Source: Clostridium sp031626875
Lineage (GTDB): Bacteria; Bacillota; Clostridia; Clostridiales; Clostridiaceae
NCBI RefSeq assembly: GCF_031626875.1
Contig: NZ_JANDMF010000004.1
Location: forward strand, 108,810-172,809
Length of the DNA stretch: 64,000 nt
Reading direction: 5' to 3'
The translations under genes and the position numbers were made by a program. The notes beneath the pieces are model-generated. The model did not search any database and was not told where the DNA came from. It worked only from the letters and a program-made list of their open reading frames with translations. Shown in pieces: positions 17,354-25,067 of the stretch. Every line of letters starts with the position of its first letter. Position 1 is the stretch's first letter.

Positions 17354-18967
17354 TTATTCAAAATCAGAATATAAATCTGGATTTTCACTAAAACTTTCTA
17401 ATGATGAATACTTTTCTATTAATTCTATTATTTCATTTTCTTTATTTTCAAAGAATTCTACAAATTCTATGTATTCTGAATTTAATTTTAACTTTGCTAA
17501 GTCAACTAAGAAATTTGATATTTTCTTAGCAGCAATTTCACCATATACAACTCCAAGCCTTGCTACCCCTGGACCTACCTTACCATTAAATAATACTGAA
17601 TAAATAGGTACCATTCCAGAGTCTGTACGTTTTTTTCTTCCACTAAGTCCAATAGCTCCTATTTGAGGTTGACCACAAGAACTTGGGCATCCTGAAATAA
17701 GTATTTGTGGTAATGAATTTTTAATCTCAAATGTTTCACTATTAAAAGTTTTAATTATATTATCTACCAGTCCTTGAGAATTACTTATTCCAAATTTGCA
17801 GATTCTAGGTCCAGCACATACTATAGAATTATATAACTCAAATATAGAAGAAAAATTTGATGTTATATCAGCTAACTTTTCAGCATCTTCTTGTTTTAAA
17901 TCTCTAACATAAAATCCTTGCATAGTAGTTAATCTTATAGATATTTTATAATCTAAATTTGTTAGAAATTCTAATATACTGTCAAGATTATCAGCATCCA
18001 TATTTCCATTTTGAGGATGAATTTCAACTGAATAATAATCTTTTTGCTTTTGGCTTACTATTCTATTTCCATACTTCTTATCCCATTGTTTACTGTTTTT
18101 CAATTTTGAGCTTTCTTTTTCTGTATCATCTATATTTAATATTAAATCTTTTTCTGATTTTAGTTTTTCAAGCTCCATATTGAACATTCTTCTAAATTCT
18201 TCTTCCCCCAATCTTTGAAGTACAAATCTAAGTCTAGCTTTAAATCGATTTTTTCTATCCCCTTCCCTATTAAATAATTGCTTCATAGCTTGTACATAAT
18301 ATAATGCATCTTTATGGTCTATAAATTCTTCAAGTTTTATACCAACCTTTGCCCCTGTACCAAGCCCTCCAGCTATATAAACTTCAAAGCCTTTTTTTCC
18401 ATTAACCTTTTTTGCTATGAATCCCATATCTGTTATAGTTGCATTAACAGTATCATCCAAGCTATTAGAAAAAGATATTTTGCACTTTCTAGGTAACCTG
18501 GCACTTTTAGTATCTTTCATCATATAATTTGTAATTGCTGCAGCATATGAGGTAACATCAAAAACTTCATTGCTGGCTACTCCTGAGAGTGGTGAGCATA
18601 CAATATTATTTATACTGTCTCCACCAGCATCCTTAGTTGATATTCCAACTTTTATAAGCTCATCTAATACATTATTTATATTCTTAAATTCAATTGAATG
18701 CAACTGAATATCTTGTCTTGTTGTAAAACGCATTTTTCCTTGAGAATATCTTCTTGATATATCATTTATTTCTTTAAATTGATCTAATGTTATAATTCCA
18801 TTTGGAATTTTAGGTCTCATCATATATGTTTCTGTTAATTTTTCCTTATATACTCCCATAACTGAACTAAATGATTTAAAATTTTCTATTTTTCCTTCTT
18901 CAAATAACTTTAAGTTATTTTTATATTCATTTATACTCTCTAAAATTTCATCTGTAATTTCTATCAC
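17354..18967 (-). CDS. Siroheme-dependent nitrite/sulfite reductase
   Basis: 537 residues with the duplicated NIR_SIR layout. A first ferredoxin-like half domain (RYSQGKMRFTTRQDIQLH near 73-90) is followed by a siroheme domain (NNIVCSPLSGV, GFEVYIAGGLG), then a second half domain (TTMQGFYVRDL) and a second siroheme domain. The cluster ligands are all present: Cys384 and Cys390 (C-X5-C) and Cys427 and Cys431 in SGCPSSCGQ (C-X3-C). It catalyses six-electron reduction of nitrite to ammonia or sulfite to sulfide, probably with ferredoxin. Sequence alone does not settle which. It stands alone between two endoglucanase genes, with no siroheme synthesis or transport genes nearby. Confidence 0.9.
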   Translation of the reverse strand: MIEITDEILESINEYKNNLKLFEEGKIENFKSFSSVMGVYKEKLTETYMMRPKIPNGIITLDQFKEINDISRRYSQGKMRFTTRQDIQLHSIEFKNINNVLDELIKVGISTKDAGGDSINNIVCSPLSGVASNEVFDVTSYAAAITNYMMKDTKSARLPRKCKISFSNSLDDTVNATITDMGFIAKKVNGKKGFEVYIAGGLGTGAKVGIKLEEFIDHKDALYYVQAMKQLFNREGDRKNRFKARLRFVLQRLGEEEFRRMFNMELEKLKSEKDLILNIDDTEKESSKLKNSKQWDKKYGNRIVSQKQKDYYSVEIHPQNGNMDADNLDSILEFLTNLDYKISIRLTTMQGFYVRDLKQEDAEKLADITSNFSSIFELYNSIVCAGPRICKFGISNSQGLVDNIIKTFNSETFEIKNSLPQILISGCPSSCGQPQIGAIGLSGRKKRTDSGMVPIYSVLFNGKVGPGVARLGVVYGEIAAKKISNFLVDLAKLKLNSEYIEFVEFFENKENEIIELIEKYSSLESFSENPDLYSDFE

Positions 18968-19492
18968 TATTCTTCCCTCCTACTGATAATTACTTCATAT
19001 AAGCTTCAAATTTTTCTACTATAACTATATTTTTTCTAGAAAAACATAAACTATTTCTTTTTATAACTTATTTGTAATAATTTTACTTACATACTAGTAC
19101 AACAATTAATTATAATAACAATTACCTTTTTATTCCGTGATTTTAGTCATATAAATCCATACTAAAATTAAATGATTTTTAACAAATTAAAAATTACTAT
19201 TACTATATACTCTAATTATCATAAGATTAATTTCAATCTTATTTATATTTTTACTAAAACTTTTTAGTAAAAGTCAATATACTCACTGATTACGCTCCTT
19301 GTTTTTCATAAAATTTGTTTACAAATGTAAAATTCACTATTAAAATGTATATATATTGTTATATTACATTTCAAATGTTCATATTTTATTTATTAATCTA
19401 AATCACATCATTTTTCTAGATATACCTTTTACATCATTTACTTTTACATATGATGTATTAAATATAAATAACTTACTGGGGGGAATAAAATA
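18968..19492. other. Intergenic region between divergent reductase and GH5 genes
   Basis: 525 very AT-rich bases with no credible reading frame. They must hold the promoters of both genes. Three inverted repeats in the right half are listed separately. No RNA gene or riboswitch is recognised. Confidence 0.5.
19249..19378. promoter_or_regulatory. Cluster of three inverted repeats, possible operators
   Basis: TTTTACTAAAA and its complement span 19249-19272 around a 2-base centre. ATTTGT-TT-ACAAAT is at 19313-19326, and ACATTT-C-AAATGT is at 19366-19378. They lie 115-245 bases upstream of the second GH5 gene and 280-410 upstream of the siroheme reductase. No matching sites were seen before the first GH5 gene. 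AT-rich DNA makes chance palindromes common, so this is tentative. Confidence 0.3.
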
Positions 19493-21124
19493 ATGATTAA
19501 AAGAAGAAAATTATTAATTCTAGCATTAACCTTTTCTGCAATCACTGCATTTAAAGGGATTGATACTTCAGCTTCAACTGCTTCAGGCATGCGTAATATT
19601 ACTGCCCAACAGCTTGTTGATGACATGAAAGTTGGATGGAACTTAGGAAATACCCTAGATGCTGATGGACGTGCAAGTTCAGATTCCTTATCTTCTGAAT
19701 GGAGTTGGGGAAATCCTAAAACAACACATGCCATGATTGATAAAATAAAAGCAGCAGGCTTCAACACTGTAAGGATTCCAACTACTTGGTATGATCATAT
19801 GGGTTCTTCTCCAAACTACACTATTGATGCTAATTGGTTTAAGAGGGTTGAAGAAGTTATGAATTATGCTTTTGATAATGATATGTATGTTATTCTTAAT
19901 CTTCATCATGAAAATTCTTGGATAGTTCCAACTTATGCAAAGCAACAACAAGCTACAGACCAACTTACAAAGGTTTGGACTCAGATAGCCAATAAATTTA
20001 ATAAATATGGTGATCATTTAATTTTCGAAACAATGAATGAACCAAGACCAATTGGAGCTGCTAATGAATGGACTGGAGGTTCTTTTGAAAATCGTGATGT
20101 AGTCAATAAATACAATTTAGCTGCTGTAAATACAATAAGAAATACTGGTGGAAATAACAAAACTAGATGCATTATGGTACCAACAGTTGCTGCATCTGCA
20201 TCAGCTGTCACTATAAATGATTTAGTTATTCCTAATAATGATAATAGAGTTATAGTCTCTCTGCATATGTATTCACCATATTCATTTGCTATGGATATAA
20301 ATGGTACATCTTCTTGGGGAAGCACTTCTGATAAAATGTCTTTAGATGCAGAACTTGAAGCAGTATCTAATAAATTTGTAAAGAATGGACATCCTGTTGT
20401 TGTTGGAGAATTTGGGACAATTAACAAAAATAATCAACCTGCAAGAGCAGCACATGCCGAATATTTTGTTAAAGCTGCTAGGTCAAGACACATTACTCCT
20501 GTATGGTGGGATAATGGAGTTTCTACAGTTGGAAAATCTGAAACTTATGGAATATTTAATAGAAATAAACTTACTTGGGACTGCCCTGAAGTAGTTCAAG
20601 CTCTTACAAAAGGTGCTAATTCTGCAGGTAATATCTCTAGTAATGACAATAATTCAAATGTAACAAAGACACTACTTTATAATTTTGATTCTAATATAGA
20701 TGGATGGGTTGGAAGCAATATATCTGGAAGCATATCCTCATCAAATGAATGGAACTTTAATGGTGGAAAATCATTAAAAGCTGATATTAATCTTTCAAGT
20801 GGAAGTCAATATTACTTAGCACGTTATGGTAGTCAAAATATAAATGGAAAATCACAATTAAAAGCTATAGTTCGTCATTCTACCTCTGGAAATCAAGGGT
20901 CTGGTATGGGAGCTAAACTTTATATTAAAACAGGAAGTACTTATCAATGGTTTGATGGTGGATTTGTTAACATAAATTCAAGTACATCTGGTACTGAACT
21001 TACTTTAAATCTATCAAAGGTTTCAAATCTTAATGATATTAAAGAAATTGGAATACAATATATAACTGGAAAAAATGCTTCTGGAAAAACTTCAATATAT
21101 ACAGACTATATAACAGTTCAATAA
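19493..21124 (+). CDS. Secreted endoglucanase, GH5 paralogue with C-terminal carbohydrate-binding-like domain
   Basis: 543 residues and closely similar to the protein at 15697 along its whole length, so the two arose by duplication. It has a signal peptide (about 1-28), then the GH5 domain with GWNLGNTLDA, NLHHE, acid/base Glu183 in FETMNEPR and nucleophile Glu306 in VVGEFGT. A Ser/Asn-rich linker follows near 375-390 (ISSNDNNSNVTK), which is longer than in the paralogue. The C-terminal sandwich domain ends in YTDYITVQ. The ATG follows GGGGGGAATAAA. It has its own long upstream region with palindromes and its own terminator, so the two cellulases may be controlled differently. Confidence 0.95.
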   Translation: MIKRRKLLILALTFSAITAFKGIDTSASTASGMRNITAQQLVDDMKVGWNLGNTLDADGRASSDSLSSEWSWGNPKTTHAMIDKIKAAGFNTVRIPTTWYDHMGSSPNYTIDANWFKRVEEVMNYAFDNDMYVILNLHHENSWIVPTYAKQQQATDQLTKVWTQIANKFNKYGDHLIFETMNEPRPIGAANEWTGGSFENRDVVNKYNLAAVNTIRNTGGNNKTRCIMVPTVAASASAVTINDLVIPNNDNRVIVSLHMYSPYSFAMDINGTSSWGSTSDKMSLDAELEAVSNKFVKNGHPVVVGEFGTINKNNQPARAAHAEYFVKAARSRHITPVWWDNGVSTVGKSETYGIFNRNKLTWDCPEVVQALTKGANSAGNISSNDNNSNVTKTLLYNFDSNIDGWVGSNISGSISSSNEWNFNGGKSLKADINLSSGSQYYLARYGSQNINGKSQLKAIVRHSTSGNQGSGMGAKLYIKTGSTYQWFDGGFVNINSSTSGTELTLNLSKVSNLNDIKEIGIQYITGKNASGKTSIYTDYITVQ

Positions 21125-21137
21125 TAATTTAAAATAG

Positions 21138-21181
21138 AAAAGACAGTGATTTTAGAATTTTTTCTTAGTCATTGTCTTTTT
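21138..21181. terminator. Bidirectional terminator after the second GH5 gene
   Basis: Stem AAAAGACAGTGA/TCATTGTCTTTT with one G-T pair and T runs on both strands, between the convergent GH5 and lipase genes. Same stem family as 15242, 17303 and 22120. Confidence 0.85.
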
Positions 21182-21197
21182 AGCAATTTAAATTCTA

Positions 21198-21950
21198 TTA
21201 TTTAATAGGAGCTTTATAGAACTTTACATTTGCATCATCATATTCTAGATAGCTTTTTCCATTCTTAAATCCAAGCATATCATATTTTCCCCACACATCA
21301 TCTCTTAAATAACTTTTTTTATGTGCTTCCATAGGATCACTGTATCCTCCATTTTCTCTATTTAAGCCAAAGACCTGCCATGGTAATAAAACAGTTCCTG
21401 TAGCACTTAAGTATGGAACAAAATCAGCTATATCCCCCAGCCTTTGCACTGTTCCTTCTCTGCCAAATGGATTTATAAGTGGAGATCCTAGTGTTATTAC
21501 ATTTTTAATATTATAATTATCCTTTATTTTTGAATTTCCTGATAATTGCTGTGCTATCATTCCACCAAGACTATGGCCAGAAATTATTAAATTTGAATTT
21601 TTAGGTATATTATTTACAATAGCATTTATAACTGCTTGTAAATAAGGACTATCTAATTCAAATCCTGATTTTATATCTGTCCAAATATCAGTAGCCTGAT
21701 CTTTTGCTTCAAGTTCTGTTCCTGATAAAGCTATCAGATAAACAGTTTGAAAGCTTGTCCCATCTTTAAATAGACTTCCTTGCACAATTTGAATTGGCCC
21801 TAAAGTTCCTCCATTATGGCCTTTTGCAATAAATGTTTTTAATTGAGGTATATTGCTCATTTTAACTGATGCAGCGTAAGCATTTCTAGGCAAAGCTAAT
21901 ATGGATATTAATAATAAGATTAATACAGCAATTGCTTTTTTTATTTTCAT
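21198..21950 (-). CDS. Secreted class 3-type lipase/esterase
   Basis: 250 residues with a signal peptide (about 1-27, LPRNAYAAS) and an alpha/beta-hydrolase core. The nucleophile elbow is ISGHSLGGMIAQQL with Ser127. Asp in GDIADFVPYL (about 178) and His in MEAHKKSYL (about 205) are the likely remaining triad members. GTELEAKDQATDIWTDI matches the pattern of lipase class 3 (PF01764) proteins, where it precedes the elbow. It probably hydrolyses acylglycerols or phospholipids outside the cell. It is transcribed alone, with a terminator on each side. Confidence 0.85.
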   Translation of the reverse strand: MKIKKAIAVLILLLISILALPRNAYAASVKMSNIPQLKTFIAKGHNGGTLGPIQIVQGSLFKDGTSFQTVYLIALSGTELEAKDQATDIWTDIKSGFELDSPYLQAVINAIVNNIPKNSNLIISGHSLGGMIAQQLSGNSKIKDNYNIKNVITLGSPLINPFGREGTVQRLGDIADFVPYLSATGTVLLPWQVFGLNRENGGYSDPMEAHKKSYLRDDVWGKYDMLGFKNGKSYLEYDDANVKFYKAPIK

Positions 21951-22119
21951 AATTCCATCTCCTTTTTGTTAATCATTTCATAAAAATATTAATAATAAAT
22001 TCATATATTTTATATATTATCATAATTTACCATAATACGTATACTAACTTTGTTATTTTTACATAAGTATAAGTAAATGAATGGAATTTTTTTAACGGCT
22101 GTAGATTAATCTATATAAC

Positions 22120-22159
22120 AAAAGACAATAATTAAGAATCAACTTGATTATTGTCTTTT
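22120..22159 (-). terminator. Terminator after the APH-family gene
   Basis: Perfect 13-bp stem AAAAGACAATAAT/ATTATTGTCTTTT just after the stop of the kinase-fold gene at 22170 on the minus strand. Fourth member of the shared-stem terminator group. Confidence 0.85.
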
Positions 22160-22169
22160 ATTTTCTTAT

Positions 22170-23066
22170 TCACCTATACCAACTTGGTATATAATCTAAA
22201 AATCCGTTGTACCATCTAACTATAGTTTTAGTTTGGCTTATAATTGTATTAACTTCTCCTTCTCCAAAGGATTTTGCCCATGAAACAGAACCTATTTGAT
22301 TACTAGAAATATACAATAACATCAATCTAAAAAATAAATCTGGAACATTGTTATTGAAGTATCCATTAATATATCCTGAAGCAAAATCTGGACTAACTTC
22401 TGCACACCATGTAATCCTATTGAATTCTTCCCAAGGGTCACCATAATCAAATCTATTGAAATCTATTATTCCTAGTTTATTAGATGGTGTTATTATCATA
22501 TTTCCAACATGATAGTCTCCATGTTGAAAAGATTGAGGTCTACTTTTTAAAAGGTACCGATTATCCTCTAAATACTTTATTATTTTTTCATCATCTTCTA
22601 AAATAATTCCACATGATTTGTAGCTTGAAATTTTGTTGTCTATTTTATTATTAAATCTCTCAAACCAATCCTCTATGCCAGGGGGAACAGATATGTTATG
22701 CATCTTTTTTAAATATTCCCCAGCTGTAATTCCTAAATCATATTGCTTTTTCTTGCTAAGTGTCACAAGTTTTACGTGTGCATCTTCTCCATTTATCCAG
22801 GTAAATAAAGAATATACTAACTTGCCATTATTACATGTTCCAAAATCAATAGCTGATGACATTAATATATTTTTATCCTCAAGTGACTTAATTATCTGAA
22901 ATTCTTTATATTTTCTATCATATTTTGATATATCTGTTACTCTAAGTAATAAATCTTTATTATCAATAGTTCTTATATAAAATTTTCTATCTTCTGACCA
23001 TCCTTTATTAATAGGTTTTATAGCTTTATAATCCTTTATATAAGGGATATCCTGATATTCTTTCAT
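22170..23066 (-). CDS. APH-family phosphotransferase (aminoglycoside/choline kinase fold)
   Basis: Translated from the ATG giving MKEYQDIPY, which has GGAGGG eight bases upstream; an earlier in-frame ATG lacks such a site. The 298-residue protein has a small N-lobe and the catalytic loop HGDYHVGNMI near 190-200, followed by LGIIDFNRFDYGDPWEEF with the metal-binding Asp. These are hallmarks of the aminoglycoside phosphotransferase family (PF01636). Such genes in clostridia act on varied small molecules, and resistance cannot be inferred. It stands alone, divergent from the T-box/tyrS transcript. Confidence 0.85.
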   Translation of the reverse strand: MKEYQDIPYIKDYKAIKPINKGWSEDRKFYIRTIDNKDLLLRVTDISKYDRKYKEFQIIKSLEDKNILMSSAIDFGTCNNGKLVYSLFTWINGEDAHVKLVTLSKKKQYDLGITAGEYLKKMHNISVPPGIEDWFERFNNKIDNKISSYKSCGIILEDDEKIIKYLEDNRYLLKSRPQSFQHGDYHVGNMIITPSNKLGIIDFNRFDYGDPWEEFNRITWCAEVSPDFASGYINGYFNNNVPDLFFRLMLLYISSNQIGSVSWAKSFGEGEVNTIISQTKTIVRWYNGFLDYIPSWYR

Positions 23067-23164
23067 GTAATTTTCCCTCCAACTATCCAAAGAATACAAA
23101 TTAATAATATCTTTAATTATAAATCAATTGGTTAACTTTGTATAAGAAATTTCAAAAAATTCAG

Positions 23165-23192
23165 TTGACAAACCTTATGTATGGTGTATAAT
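23165..23192 (+). promoter_or_regulatory. Sigma-A promoter of the tyrS T-box transcript
   Basis: TTGACA at 23165-23170 and TATAAT at 23187-23192 with a 16-base spacer, both matching consensus. Transcription should begin near 23199, just before the T-box leader. Confidence 0.8.
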
Positions 23193-23199
23193 AATATCA

Positions 23200-23490
23200 A
23201 AATTGCTAATGCATTGAAGAGAAAGAGTAAAACCAACAGAGTTTTTCAGAGAGATCCCGGTTTTGGTGTGAGGGATAAAACAAGTTGATTTGAATACATC
23301 TCTGAGCAGCACTCCGAAAGATAACAACCAGTAGGCAGATGCCGGGTTTGCATCCGTTATAAATGCAAAGGTATAAACAATTAATTTAATTGTCGTACCT
23401 CAAGAGGTTATTATTGTGAAGTAATAGCAAAATTAGGTGGTAACACGTGAGTTATACTCTCGTCCTTTTTATAAGGATGAGAGTTTTTTT
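23200..23490 (+). ncRNA. T-box riboswitch with tyrosine specifier
   Basis: The leader has the T-box layout. Stem I is closed by CAGAGAGAT and ATCTCTGAG, with the specifier codon TAC at 23295-23297 inside GAATACATC. A T-box sequence GGTGGTAACACG follows at 23436-23447, and a terminator stem ACTCTCGTCCTT/AAGGATGAGAGT with a T run ends the leader at 23456-23490. The bulge UGGU would pair with the ACCA end of uncharged tRNA-Tyr. Uncharged tRNA should favour the antiterminator and switch on tyrS. The T-box sequence departs from the usual GGTGGNACCGCG. Confidence 0.93.
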
Positions 23491-23556
23491 ATTATTCTAA
23501 AAGCAAAATGGCGCCGTTTTTATTATAATACTCAAAAATTTATGGAGGAAATTAAA

Positions 23557-24750
23557 ATGTTAAATATAGATGAACAAATAAAAATTATACTAAAAGGTGT
23601 AGATGAAATAATTGGATTAGAAGAACTTAAAGAAAAGTTAGGTAAAAAGAAAGAATTAGTCATAAAATTAGGTTTAGATCCTAGTGCTCCTGATATTCAT
23701 TTAGGTCATACTGTTGTTCTTAGAAAACTAAAACAACTTCAAGATTTAGGTCATAGAATTGTAATTATAATTGGTGACTTTACTGGAAAAATTGGAGATC
23801 CCACTGGTAAATCTAAAGCTAGAAAAGCATTAAGTAAAGAGGAAGTTCTTGAAAATGCTAGAACTTATGAAACTCAGATTTTCAAAATATTAGATAAATC
23901 TAAAACAGAAGTTAAATTTAATAGTAAGTGGCTCTCTAAGCTAAACTTTGAAGATGTTATTATGCTAGGTTCTAAAATAACTGTAGCAAGAATGTTGGAA
24001 CGTGATGATTTTAAAAAGAGATATGAAAATCAAATTCCTATATCAGTTCATGAATTCTTCTACCCATTAATGCAAGGTTTTGACTCAGTAGAAATAAAAG
24101 CTGATATTGAAATTGGAGGAACTGATCAAAGATTTAATGTTTTAATGGGTAGAATGCTTCAAAAAGAATTTAAGCAAGAACCTCAAGTTACAATATTTAT
24201 GCCATTGCTTGAAGGTCTTGATGGAATAAATAAAATGAGTAAGAGCTTAGGAAATTACATTGGTATAAACGAAACATCAACCATTATGTTTGAAAAGGCT
24301 ATGGCAATACCTGATTCTCTTATAATAAAATACTATGAACTAGTAACAGATATTCACCCTAATGAAATAGAGAAAATTAAACACTGCCTTTGTGATACAT
24401 CATCTAACCCAAGGGATTTAAAAATAAAGTTAGCCAAGGAAATAGTAAGATTATATCATGGCGATGAGGAATCTAATATAGCAGAAAGAAGATTTATAGA
24501 TGTATTTCAAAAAGGCGAAATTCCTAAAGATATTCTTGTAATAAAATCTCAATCCCAAACTTTTGATTTAATAAACTTTGTTGTAGATAATAAACTTGTA
24601 AAAAGCAAAAGTGAATTTAAGAGATTATTGTCACAAGGTGGAGTTAAAATTAATGGTAAGAAAATAATTAATGTTGAAGATTTAAAATTAGCTTCAACAT
24701 TAATATTACAAATAGGTAAAAAAACATTTTTAAAAATAATACTTGATTAA
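23557..24750 (+). CDS. tyrS: Tyrosyl-tRNA synthetase (TyrZ-type)
   Basis: 397 residues from the ATG giving MLNIDEQIK, which follows GGAGG. The frame is open upstream into the T-box terminator, but that part is leader and not protein. Class I motifs are PSAPDIHLGHT (HIGH-like, about 36-46) and NKMSKS (about 226-231). The catalytic domain also has DIEIGGTDQRFNVL. The C-terminal 60 residues are an S4 RNA-binding domain (VKSKSEFKRLLSQGGVKING). KMSKS, as opposed to KFGKT, places it with the TyrZ-type subgroup. It charges tRNA-Tyr, and its T-box has a matching TAC specifier. Confidence 0.97.
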   Translation: MLNIDEQIKIILKGVDEIIGLEELKEKLGKKKELVIKLGLDPSAPDIHLGHTVVLRKLKQLQDLGHRIVIIIGDFTGKIGDPTGKSKARKALSKEEVLENARTYETQIFKILDKSKTEVKFNSKWLSKLNFEDVIMLGSKITVARMLERDDFKKRYENQIPISVHEFFYPLMQGFDSVEIKADIEIGGTDQRFNVLMGRMLQKEFKQEPQVTIFMPLLEGLDGINKMSKSLGNYIGINETSTIMFEKAMAIPDSLIIKYYELVTDIHPNEIEKIKHCLCDTSSNPRDLKIKLAKEIVRLYHGDEESNIAERRFIDVFQKGEIPKDILVIKSQSQTFDLINFVVDNKLVKSKSEFKRLLSQGGVKINGKKIINVEDLKLASTLILQIGKKTFLKIILD

Positions 24751-24790
24751 TATATATATAATAGAATGTAGTATTACAGGGGGAATTGAA

Positions 24791-24988
24791 ATGAAAACTT
24801 GTTATAGATGCCAATGTGAAATGGTAGATGGATTTGATATTAAAGTAGATATGAATGGCTATGGAATTAAAATTTCTAAAGGTATAGGTGTATTCACTAA
24901 TAGAATGGAAAAAACTAAAGTTGCAATATGTCCTAAATGCAGAGAGATTTCTTTATATGTTGAAAATTTAGTTAAACTTACTGAATAA
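24791..24988 (+). CDS. Small zinc-ribbon protein of unknown function
   Basis: 65 residues from an ATG preceded by AGGGGGAATTGAA; the longer open frame to 24743 overlaps tyrS and lacks a ribosome site. Two cysteine pairs, CYRC near residues 4-7 and CPKC near 48-51, should bind one zinc ion. A short beta-rich stretch with Gly and Lys lies between them. It lies 40 bases after tyrS and before a terminator, so it is probably read from the same T-box transcript. Nucleic-acid or protein binding is possible, but no function is known to me. Confidence 0.75.
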   Translation: MKTCYRCQCEMVDGFDIKVDMNGYGIKISKGIGVFTNRMEKTKVAICPKCREISLYVENLVKLTE

Positions 24989-24993
24989 TAGTT

Positions 24994-25039
24994 ACAGCTT
25001 TAAAAGAAAGATAATCACTTTCCTTTAAAGCTGTTTTTT
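24994..25039 (+). terminator. Terminator of the tyrS/zinc-ribbon transcript
   Basis: Stem ACAGCTTTAAA with CTTTAAAGCTGT, extended inside by GAAAG/CTTTC, followed by TTTTTT. It lies six bases after the zinc-ribbon stop. Confidence 0.9.
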
Positions 25040-25067
25040 CATCAATTAAATGTATTTATAATTTTCT

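Noticed and set aside
20014..20427. Long antisense frames inside the second GH5 gene
   Set aside because: They are shadows of the strongly supported endoglucanase and have no ribosome sites or recognisable domains.
22170..23066. Aminoglycoside resistance gene
   Set aside because: The fold is APH-like, but so are many clostridial kinases of unrelated small molecules, and there is no mobile context.
23437..23556. N-terminal extension of tyrosyl-tRNA synthetase
   Set aside because: It reads through the T-box sequence and terminator hairpin. The ATG at 23557 has a good ribosome site and gives the normal length.
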